DNA from: Pseudomonas resinovorans NBRC 106553 | Lineage (GTDB): Bacteria > Pseudomonadota > Gammaproteobacteria > Pseudomonadales > Pseudomonadaceae | Length of the DNA: 64,000 bases | Direction of reading: 5' to 3' | NCBI RefSeq assembly: GCF_000412695.1 | Contig: NC_021499.1 | Coordinates: forward strand, 6,014,001 to 6,078,000 | In this document: piece after piece, positions 29,696-36,789 of the stretch | Layout: each line of letters begins with the position of its first letter | How positions within the stretch are numbered: position 1 is the first letter of the stretch | The notes under the pieces: model-generated | Databases searched by the model: none | Seen by the model: only the letters and a program-made list of their open reading frames with translations | What the model was told of the DNA's origin: nothing | Program-made: the position numbers and the translations under genes

Positions 29696-29833
29696 CGGGG
29701 ACCTCCACGGACGAGGGACCATCATAGGCGCAAGGCCGCGCCGGGCGAAACCGCTGCGGCAAGGTGCCGACCGCTCCTGTAGACTTCAACGCCTTGGCAG
29801 CCGCCCCCTGGCTGCGTCCGAAAGACCCCGGCG

Positions 29834-31198
29834 ATGAACAAAGAGACCGAAATCAAGCTTCGCGCCAGCCGCGAGACCCTGGAAGCCCTGCGCGACCACC
29901 CGCTGCTGAAGAAGCGCAACAAGTCCGGCTGGGAACGCCGCGAGCTCTTCAACCAGTACTTCGACACCCCCGCCCGCGACCTGGCCCAGGCCCGCGTGGC
30001 CCTGCGCCTGCGTCGCGACGGCGAGCAGTTCATCCAGACCTTGAAGACCCGTGGCCAGAGCGTGGCCGGCCTCTCCGAGCGCAATGAGTGGGACTGGTAC
30101 CTGGACAAGGCCAAGCTGGACCCGAAGAAACTCACCGACGAGTGCTGGCCCGCCAGCCTCGCCGAGCTGGACAAGAAGCAGCTCAAGCCGATCTTCACCA
30201 CCGACTTCCAGCGCGACCGTGCCGAAATCGCCTGGGGCCGTGGCAAGGCCAAGGTGGTGATCGAAGCCGCCCTGGACCTGGGCAAGGTGATCGCCGGCAA
30301 GCAGGAAGAAGAAATCTGCGAGCTGGAGCTGGAACTGCGCCAGGGCGAGCCCGAGGCCCTGCTGGAACTGGCCGCCGAGCTGGCCGCCGACCTGCCGCTG
30401 ATGCCCTGCGACATCAGCAAGGCCGAGCGCGGCTACCGCCTGCATGACGCCAACAGCTACCACCTTGGCCTGGCGGTCCCGGAGCTCGATGCCGAGCTGC
30501 CGCTGGACGACGCCTTCACCGCCATCGCCTGGCACCTGCTGGGCGCCAGCCAGCGCCTGGCCGAGCAATACCGCTTCAACGGCCACTGGAAACTGCTGGT
30601 GGACTGGCTGCAGCAACTGGTCGACCTGCGCGCCTTGATCGGCAGCCTCGGCCAGGCCGCGCCGCGCGCCAGCAGCCACGACCTGCGCGAAGCCCTGGAC
30701 GCCCTGCTGCAGGATTGGCGCCCGCGCGTACAGGCCGGCGAACAGGACGAAAGCGTGCGCCATGCCGCGCCGCAGCAGTTCGCCGACGAACTCGCCGGCA
30801 CCCGCTGGGGCCTGTTCTCCCTCAATGCCTCGCGCTGGCTGCTGGGCCGCGCCTGGACCATCGAGCGCAACGACCGTGGCAATCGCCAGGGCAAGGCGCC
30901 GCTGGGCAAATGGCTGCCGCGCCTGCTGGCCGAGGAAGGCGAAGCCCTCAAGCTGGACCGCTACAAGCGCCAGCCCGAGGACCTCGCCGAGCAGCTGCCG
31001 CGCATCGAGCGCCTGCTGGTCTGGCTGCGCCTGGCGCGCCAGGTGCTGGACGTGCCGGAAGTCGACCGTGCCTATGGCGAACTGTCCAAGTTCGCCGAGC
31101 TGGCCGCTCAACCCCTGGACGGCGAAGTGCTGGCCGCCCGCAGCGAGCAGGCGCAGGCCCTGATCAGCCTGCGCAGCTGGAAGGCGCTGACCCGCTGA
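29834..31198 (+). CDS. CYTH-CHAD domain inorganic triphosphatase
   Basis: A 454-residue YgiF-like protein. The N-terminal CYTH tunnel enzyme domain (residues 1-200) starts with the ExExK motif as ETEIKL, followed by QYFDTPARDLAQARVALRLRRDGEQFIQTLKTRG and ICELELELRQG, the paired acidic/basic strands that bind triphosphate with metal. The C-terminal CHAD helical domain (about 220-450) is thought to bind polyphosphate. Predicted role: hydrolysis of inorganic triphosphate. ppx/ppk polyphosphate genes are elsewhere in this window but far away. The DUF502 gene follows after 25 bp. Confidence 0.88.
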   Translation: MNKETEIKLRASRETLEALRDHPLLKKRNKSGWERRELFNQYFDTPARDLAQARVALRLRRDGEQFIQTLKTRGQSVAGLSERNEWDWYLDKAKLDPKKLTDECWPASLAELDKKQLKPIFTTDFQRDRAEIAWGRGKAKVVIEAALDLGKVIAGKQEEEICELELELRQGEPEALLELAAELAADLPLMPCDISKAERGYRLHDANSYHLGLAVPELDAELPLDDAFTAIAWHLLGASQRLAEQYRFNGHWKLLVDWLQQLVDLRALIGSLGQAAPRASSHDLREALDALLQDWRPRVQAGEQDESVRHAAPQQFADELAGTRWGLFSLNASRWLLGRAWTIERNDRGNRQGKAPLGKWLPRLLAEEGEALKLDRYKRQPEDLAEQLPRIERLLVWLRLARQVLDVPEVDRAYGELSKFAELAAQPLDGEVLAARSEQAQALISLRSWKALTR

Positions 31199-31223
31199 GG
31201 CACTGATGTCGAGGAGTCCCACC

Positions 31224-31910
31224 ATGCTGCGGCAGAGCATTCGTTCCATGGTCACCACCTGGCTGACCGGGCTGCTGGCCCTGCTGCCGCTGGTGCTGAC
31301 CCTGGCCCTGCTGGCCTGGATGTTCAGCCTGCTGAACACCCTGGTGGGGCCGTCCACGCTGACCGGCAAGCTCCTCGGCGCCCTGGGCCAGCCCTTCGCC
31401 TCCAACCCGGTGCTGGCCTACCTGGTCGGCAGCCTGGTGCTGCTGGCCAGCCTCTACCCCCTTGGCCTGGCCGTGCAGCTGGGCCTGCGCCGTCCGCTGG
31501 CCTGGCTGGTGGACATGACCCTGCGCCGCGCGCCGCTGATCGGCAGCCTCTACAACCTGGCCGACCGCTTCGTCGGCTTGCTGGACCGCAGCAAGAACGC
31601 CGATATCGCCGCCATGAGCCCGGTCTGGTGCATCTTCGGTGGCGACGGCGCCGCGGTGCTGGCGCTGCAGCCGAACCCCGAAACCTTCGAGCTGGACGGC
31701 CGCCAGTACAGCGCAATCCTGGTGCCGACCGCACCGATCCCGGTGGGTGGCGGGCTGATCTATGTCCCGGTGGAATGGCTGCGCCCGGCGGAAATGGGCG
31801 TGGAAGGCCTGACCAGCGTCTACCTCTCCATGGGCCTCACGCCGCCGCACCAGGCAGGCCGCCTGGCGAAGGAGCCGGTGGTGGTCGTGGACGACGACAA
31901 GGCGTCCTGA
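31224..31910 (+). CDS. DUF502 family membrane protein
   Basis: A 228-residue protein with two N-terminal hydrophobic spans (about residues 10-35, TTWLTGLLALLPLVLTLALLA; and 60-87, LAYLVGSLVLLASLYPLGLAV), then a soluble C-terminal region with PVWCIFGGDGAAVLALQPNP and GGGLIYVPVEWL, typical of DUF502. Function is unknown. ATG 31224 has GAGGAG 7 nt upstream; ATG 31206, six codons earlier, has GAGG 5 nt upstream and is a real alternative. It is very probably co-transcribed with the CYTH-CHAD gene. Confidence 0.85.
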   Translation: MLRQSIRSMVTTWLTGLLALLPLVLTLALLAWMFSLLNTLVGPSTLTGKLLGALGQPFASNPVLAYLVGSLVLLASLYPLGLAVQLGLRRPLAWLVDMTLRRAPLIGSLYNLADRFVGLLDRSKNADIAAMSPVWCIFGGDGAAVLALQPNPETFELDGRQYSAILVPTAPIPVGGGLIYVPVEWLRPAEMGVEGLTSVYLSMGLTPPHQAGRLAKEPVVVVDDDKAS

Positions 31911-31916
31911 GGTTTC

Positions 31917-31959
31917 CTGTAGGGGCGAATTCATTCGCCAAGCGGACCGAAGGTCCGCC
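31917..31959. repeat. REP-like element, family A
   Basis: It starts CTGTAGGGGCGAATTCATTC and ends with a GCGGACC/GGTCCGC hairpin, matching the minus-strand reading of 16051-16094 almost base for base. It lies between the convergent DUF502 and Lrp-family genes. Confidence 0.82.
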
Positions 31960-31981
31960 AGGGGCGCACCCGCCGTCTCGT

Positions 31982-32455
31982 CTACGCCTCTCCCACCGGC
32001 AGGCTGGTGGTGGACTTGATCTCCGACAGCGCGACGATGGAGTTCACCTCCTGGATTCCCGGCACCAGCGAGAGCTTCTCGAAGAAGAAGCGCTCATAGG
32101 CCTCGATGTCGCGGGTAACGATGCGCAGCATGAAGTCCACCGCCCCCATCAGCACATGACACTCCAGCACCTCGGGAAACGCCTGCATGGCCTCGGCGAA
32201 CTCGGTGAGGTTGGAGCGGCCGTGGGCGTTGAGCTTCACCTGGGCGAAAATCTGCGCGTTGAGGCCGACCTTGCGCCGGTCCAGCAAGGTGACCTGGCGG
32301 CGGATCACCCCCTCATCCTTCAGGCGCTGGATGCGTCGCCAGCAGGGCGACTGGGACAAGCCGACCCGTTCGGCGATCTCGGCGGTGGACAGGCTGGAGT
32401 CTTCCTGCAGCAATTGCAGAATGCGTTTGTCGTAGTTATCCAGGGCGACGGACAT
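31982..32455 (-). CDS. Lrp/AsnC-family transcriptional regulator
   Basis: A 157-residue feast/famine regulator. The N-terminal helix-turn-helix contains MSVALDNYDKRILQLLQEDSSLSTAEIAERVGLSQ with SPCWRRIQRLKDEGVI. The C-terminal RAM/ACT-like domain carries CHVLMGAVDFMLRIVTRDIEAYERFF. Length is usual. ATG 32455 gives the family N-terminus; the open frame extends upstream but overlaps the divergent gene region. It probably autoregulates and controls the divergent small gene at 32582 across a 126-bp AT-richer spacer; its amino-acid effector is unknown. Confidence 0.9.
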   Translation of the reverse strand: MSVALDNYDKRILQLLQEDSSLSTAEIAERVGLSQSPCWRRIQRLKDEGVIRRQVTLLDRRKVGLNAQIFAQVKLNAHGRSNLTEFAEAMQAFPEVLECHVLMGAVDFMLRIVTRDIEAYERFFFEKLSLVPGIQEVNSIVALSEIKSTTSLPVGEA

Positions 32456-32581
32456 AAAATTTCCCGCTTTTGTCATTAACAGGGAAAGTTTATCCAAAGA
32501 ATTATCCAAAGCCCTCGAATCAGGCAGAAAAATCCTACCGCAGGCTGGAAAACTATCGGCGTCGAAACCGAGGAATCCACC

Positions 32582-32896
32582 ATGCTCAGCCTGCCGACCG
32601 CCCCCGCCAGCCGCGCCGACCACTGGCACCCGCGCACCGCCCAGCTCCAGGCCTGCGACATGCAGTTCGCCATCGTCGCCGAAGCGGAGGCGGACATCCT
32701 CGGCCGCCTGCTGGCGTTCTTCGCCCAGCTGCAACTGGTTCCGCACTGGCTGGAGGTCAACCGGCTCGGCGACGACCTGCTGGTGCAGTTGCGCCAGCCA
32801 GGCTTGACGCCACATCGCGCCGAGGTCATCGCGCAGAAGATGCGCTCGCTGGTCTCTGTGTCCTCGGTGGAACTGGCCCATTCTCCGGTTCCTTGA
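32582..32896 (+). CDS. Small ACT-like protein divergent from the Lrp regulator
   Basis: A 104-residue protein of unknown function. From about residue 25 on (DMQFAIVAEAEADILGRLLAFFAQLQLVPHWLEVNRLGDDLLVQL) the alternating pattern resembles a single ACT domain like that of acetolactate synthase small subunits: a strand, a helix of small residues after it, then paired strands. This is a judgement by eye. GAGGAA lies 6 nt before the ATG. Divergence from an Lrp-type regulator, whose family senses amino acids, fits an amino-acid-linked role (inference). Confidence 0.68.
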   Translation: MLSLPTAPASRADHWHPRTAQLQACDMQFAIVAEAEADILGRLLAFFAQLQLVPHWLEVNRLGDDLLVQLRQPGLTPHRAEVIAQKMRSLVSVSSVELAHSPVP

Positions 32897-32999
32897 TCCA
32901 GCGCTTAGCCGAATGCTGGCATTTCGGGCATGCTTGTGTCCTTGCAGGGAGAGGCGTTGACTACTCTTCCAGACTGAGCAGCGTGACTGAGGAGCTTGC

Positions 33000-34784
33000 A
33001 TGTCCGCCTTTGCCTCACCCGCCCAGGACCGCTGGCTGGACCTCAGCGACCTGATGCGCGAAATGGTGACCCAGGGTCGTCTGAGCCAGGACCAGGCCGA
33101 GCATTGCCTGGCCATCCGCCGCAGCGCGGTGAACAACCAGCAGCACCCCCTGGAATTTCTCGCCAGCCAGCAGGTGGACGACCTCAAGCGCCCCGGCAAG
33201 AAGCTCGACCTGGAGACCCTCAGCCTTTGGCTGGCCGAGCATGCCGGCCAACCCTACCTGCGCATCGACCCGCTGAAGATCGACGTCGCCGCCGTCACCC
33301 CGCTGATGTCCTACGCCTTCGCCCAGCGTCACAAGATCCTCGCCGTGGCCGTCGACAGCGAAGCGGTGACCATCGCCAGCGCGCAGCCCTTCGTGCAGAG
33401 CTGGGAAAGCAACCTGACCCACGTGCTCAAGCGCCCGATCAAGCGGGTGGTGGCCAACCCGGTGGATATCCAGAAGTTCACCCTGGAGTTCTACCGCCTG
33501 GCCAAGTCGGTCAGCGGCGCCAGCGCGGTGGACCAGAAGATCAGCGGCGTCGGCAACTTCGAGCAGTTGCTCAAGCTCGGCTCCAGCGAACAGGAGCCGG
33601 ACGCCAACGACGCGCACATCGTCAACATCGTCGACTGGCTGTTCCAGTACGCCTACCAGCAGCGCGCCAGCGACATCCACATCGAGCCACGCCGCGAACA
33701 GGGCACGGTGCGCTTCCGCATCGACGGCGTGCTGCACACCGTCTACCAGTTCCCGCCCCAGGTCACCATGGCGATCGTCAGCCGCCTGAAGAGCCTCGGG
33801 CGGATGAACGTGGCGGAGAAGCGCAAGCCGCAGGATGGCCGGGTCAAGACCAAGACCCCGGACGGCGGCGAAGTGGAGCTGCGCCTCTCGACCCTGCCCA
33901 CCGCCTTCGGCGAGAAGATGGTGATGCGGATCTTCGACCCCGAGGTGCTGCTGAAAAGCTTCGACCAGCTGGGCTTCTCCCCGGACGACCTGCGCCGCTG
34001 GCAGAGCATGACCAACCAGCCCAACGGCATCATCCTGGTCACCGGCCCCACCGGCTCGGGCAAGACCACCACCCTCTACACCACCCTCAAGCAACTGGCC
34101 ACCAGCGAGGTGAACGTCTGCACCATCGAAGACCCCATCGAGATGATCGAGGGCGCCTTCAACCAGATGCAGGTGCAGCACAACATCGAGCTGACCTTCG
34201 CCAGCGGCGTGCGCGCGCTGATGCGCCAGGACCCGGACATCATCATGATCGGCGAGATCCGCGACCTGGAAACCGCCGAAATGGCCATCCAGGCCGCCCT
34301 CACCGGCCACCTGGTGCTCTCCACCCTGCACACCAACGACGCCCCCAGCGCCATCACCCGCCTGCTGGAACTGGGTGTGCCCTACTACCTGCTGCGCGCC
34401 ACCCTGCTCGGGGTCATGGCCCAGCGCCTGGTACGTACCCTTTGCCCTCACTGCAAGGCGCCGATGGAGCTTTCCGAGGACGACTGGACCGGCCTGACCA
34501 AGCCCTGGAATGCGCCCTTGCCCACCGGCGCCCACCGCGCCTCCGGCTGCCTGGAATGCCGCGACACCGGCTACCGTGGCCGTGCCGGGGTCTACGAGAT
34601 CATGCTGCTCTCCGATGGCATCAAGTCGCAGATCACCGCCGACACCGACCTCATCGCCCTGCGCCGCGCCGCGTTCAAGGAAGGCATGCGCAGCCTGCGG
34701 CTGTCCGGTGCACAAAAGGTCGCCTCAGGGCTGACGACCATCGAAGAAGTGCTCCGGGTCACGCCACAAAGCGAGCAGAAATGA
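33000..34784 (+). CDS. Orphan GspE/PilB-type secretion ATPase
   Basis: A 594-residue cytoplasmic hexameric ATPase of the type II secretion/type IV pilus class. The N-terminal GSPII_E_N-like domain covers about residues 70-165. The Asp box is ASDIHIEPRREQG. Walker A is GPTGSGKTTTL near 350. Walker B is QDPDIIMIGEIRD near 412. The His box is LSTLHTND. A tetracysteine zinc motif is present, CPHC near 481 and CLEC near 516. All ATPase motifs look intact. No secretin, pseudopilin or inner-membrane platform gene is adjacent, so it must serve a machine encoded elsewhere. GAGGAG lies 5 nt before the ATG. Confidence 0.92.
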   Translation: MSAFASPAQDRWLDLSDLMREMVTQGRLSQDQAEHCLAIRRSAVNNQQHPLEFLASQQVDDLKRPGKKLDLETLSLWLAEHAGQPYLRIDPLKIDVAAVTPLMSYAFAQRHKILAVAVDSEAVTIASAQPFVQSWESNLTHVLKRPIKRVVANPVDIQKFTLEFYRLAKSVSGASAVDQKISGVGNFEQLLKLGSSEQEPDANDAHIVNIVDWLFQYAYQQRASDIHIEPRREQGTVRFRIDGVLHTVYQFPPQVTMAIVSRLKSLGRMNVAEKRKPQDGRVKTKTPDGGEVELRLSTLPTAFGEKMVMRIFDPEVLLKSFDQLGFSPDDLRRWQSMTNQPNGIILVTGPTGSGKTTTLYTTLKQLATSEVNVCTIEDPIEMIEGAFNQMQVQHNIELTFASGVRALMRQDPDIIMIGEIRDLETAEMAIQAALTGHLVLSTLHTNDAPSAITRLLELGVPYYLLRATLLGVMAQRLVRTLCPHCKAPMELSEDDWTGLTKPWNAPLPTGAHRASGCLECRDTGYRGRAGVYEIMLLSDGIKSQITADTDLIALRRAAFKEGMRSLRLSGAQKVASGLTTIEEVLRVTPQSEQK

Positions 34785-34848
34785 AATGCTAGGTGGCTAG
34801 GCCCAGCAGCCCTGCTCTGACATACAGCCAGTAAACGGAGTTGTTCCC

Positions 34849-35769
34849 ATGGAAATCGGCAGTGTCGTCATTCTTTTCGTCGCCTTGGCGATCGCCCTGG
34901 TCTTCATGGGCTTCAAGGTGGTGCCCCAGGGCTTCGAGTGGACGGTGGAGCGCTTCGGCCGCTACACCAACACCCTCAAGCCCGGGCTGAACATCATCGT
35001 GCCGGTGATGGACCGCATCGGCCGCAAGCTCAGCGTCATGGAAAGCGTGCTGGATATCCCGCCCCAGGAAGCCATCAGCGCCGACAACGCCATCGTCACC
35101 ATCGACGCCGTGTGCTTCTTCCAGGTGGTCAACGCCGCCCAGGCCGCCTACGAGGTCAACAACCTCGAGCACGCCATCCGCAACCTGGTGATGACCAACA
35201 TCCGCACCGTGCTCGGCTCCATGGAGCTGGACGCCATGCTCAGCCAGCGCGACTCCATCAACGAACGCCTGCTGCACACCGTCGACGAAGCCACCGCGCC
35301 CTGGGGAATCAAGGTCACCCGGATCGAGATCAAGGACATCAGCCCGCCGGCCGACCTGGTGGAAGCCATGGCCAGCCAGATGAAGGCCGAGCGCCTCAAG
35401 CGCGCACAGATCCTCGAAGCCGAAGGCCGTCGCCAGGCGGAGATCCTCACCGCCGAGGGCGAAAAGCAGGCGCAGATCCTCAAGGCCGAGGGCCAGCGCC
35501 AGGCCGCCTTCCTCGAAGCCGAGGCCCGCGAACGCGCAGCCAAGGCCGAAGCCGAGGCGACCCGCGTGGTGTCCGACGCCATCGCCCAGGGCAGCGTGCA
35601 GGCGGTGAACTACTTCGTCGCGCAGAAATACGTCGAGGCACTGGGCAATCTCGCCAGCGCCAACAACAGCAAGGTGGTGCTGATGCCCCTGGAAGCCAGC
35701 CAGGTGATCGGCGCCGTGGGTGGCATCGGCGAAATCGTGCGTGCCACCTTCGACAGCAAGAAGGGTTGA
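34849..35769 (+). CDS. SPFH/band 7 membrane protein (QmcA/stomatin-like)
   Basis: A 306-residue protein with an N-terminal membrane anchor (residues 5-22, [18 protein letters not shown]). The SPFH domain is at about 25-185 ([53 protein letters not shown]). A long charged coiled coil at 185-240 contains alanine/glutamate-rich repeats ([20 protein letters not shown]). This is the stomatin/QmcA architecture, a scaffold of membrane microdomains. The NfeD-like gene follows after 4 bp; the SPFH-NfeD pair is a conserved partnership. Confidence 0.92.
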   Translation: MEIGSVVILFVALAIALVFMGFKVVPQGFEWTVERFGRYTNTLKPGLNIIVPVMDRIGRKLSVMESVLDIPPQEAISADNAIVTIDAVCFFQVVNAAQAAYEVNNLEHAIRNLVMTNIRTVLGSMELDAMLSQRDSINERLLHTVDEATAPWGIKVTRIEIKDISPPADLVEAMASQMKAERLKRAQILEAEGRRQAEILTAEGEKQAQILKAEGQRQAAFLEAEARERAAKAEAEATRVVSDAIAQGSVQAVNYFVAQKYVEALGNLASANNSKVVLMPLEASQVIGAVGGIGEIVRATFDSKKG

Positions 35770-35773
35770 GACG

Positions 35774-36220
35774 ATGTGGAGCTACCTCCAGCACCTGACC
35801 TACTGGGACTGGCTGGCCCTCGGCACCCTGTTGTTGATCCTCGAAGTCTTCGGCGCCGGCGGCTACCTGCTGTGGATAGGCGTGGCGGCCGCCAGCGTCG
35901 GCGTGCTCACCTTCGTGCTGCCGAACATGCACTGGGCCATCCAGTTCCTGCTCTTCGGCATGCTCTCGGTAGCCACCGCGGTGTTCTGGTGGCAGCGCCA
36001 GCGCAGCGCGGCCAAGCCCTCCCGGCAGCCGGGCCTGAACCAGCGCGGGCAGGAGTTCATCGGGCGCCAGTTCCCCCTGCATGAAGCCATCAGCGACGGC
36101 CGCGGCAAGATCCGCGCGGGCGACACGGTGTGGCTGGTGTCCGGTCCCGACCTGCCGGTGGGCAGCCAGGTCCGGGTGGTGGGCCAGGACGGCGTCCTGC
36201 TCAAGGTCGAGGCGGTATAG
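35774..36220 (+). CDS. NfeD-like membrane protein
   Basis: A 148-residue short NfeD-type protein without the ClpP-like protease domain. Hydrophobic spans lie at about 12-32 (LALGTLLLILEVFGAGGYLLW), 34-50 and 55-72. The C-terminal OB-fold carries RQFPLHEAISDGRGKIRAGDTVWLVSGPDLPVGSQVRVVG, the usual NfeD signature. It is immediately downstream of the SPFH gene and certainly co-transcribed with it. The pair is thought to form membrane complexes; no specific function can be stated. Confidence 0.9.
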   Translation: MWSYLQHLTYWDWLALGTLLLILEVFGAGGYLLWIGVAAASVGVLTFVLPNMHWAIQFLLFGMLSVATAVFWWQRQRSAAKPSRQPGLNQRGQEFIGRQFPLHEAISDGRGKIRAGDTVWLVSGPDLPVGSQVRVVGQDGVLLKVEAV

Positions 36221-36294
36221 GCCGGCGGGCAGAGCGGCGCGCGCAAGCTAGGCTTGCAAGGCCGACCCTGGCGATTGTTAGCGGAGCCCCCGAC

Positions 36295-36696
36295 ATGCCA
36301 CTGCCCCAATCCTTGCGCCTGCTGCTGCCGGCGCTACTGCTGCCGCTGCTCGCGGCCTGCGCCAATATCGACGCCCAGACCACCGAATACGTCGGCGTGC
36401 CCCACGCCGCCCCCACCGACCCGGCCAGTGTGGAAGTCCTGCGCAGCGAACCCCTGCGCCCCCACGATCGGCTGGGCGAGGTGATCATCGACGCCAGCAC
36501 CGACCCGGCGCCACCGGTGGACCAAATCGAACAACGGCTGCGCGAAGAGGCGGCGAAGATCGGCGGCGAGGCCGTGGTGGTGGTCTTCGACCGTATCCAG
36601 CCCATGGGCGCCTACGTCAGCGGGCCGCTCTGGGCGCGGGACGTGGAGCGCATCGAAGGCCGCAAGCTCAAGGGCATCATCATCCGCTATCGCTGA
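36295..36696 (+). CDS. Small lipoprotein of unknown function
   Basis: A 133-residue predicted lipoprotein. The signal segment LRLLLPALLLPLLAACA ends in the lipobox LAAC, with the acylated Cys near residue 20, so it is outer- or inner-membrane attached. The residue after Cys is Ala, which favours outer-membrane sorting by the Lol rule. The mature part has an alpha/beta pattern ending EEAAKIGGEAVVVVFDRIQ and KGIIIRYR, with no family I recognise by name. GGAG lies 8 nt before the ATG. It stands between the SPFH/NfeD pair and the octaheme cytochrome gene on the same strand. Confidence 0.82.
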   Translation: MPLPQSLRLLLPALLLPLLAACANIDAQTTEYVGVPHAAPTDPASVEVLRSEPLRPHDRLGEVIIDASTDPAPPVDQIEQRLREEAAKIGGEAVVVVFDRIQPMGAYVSGPLWARDVERIEGRKLKGIIIRYR

Positions 36697-36789
36697 TTCG
36701 AGAGCGCCGGGCAGCCTTGACGGCCTCCGGGGCTTCGCGGAACCTGCACGCCACCGTGAAGCACGCTTGCCAGCACAGCGGACGTCTGC

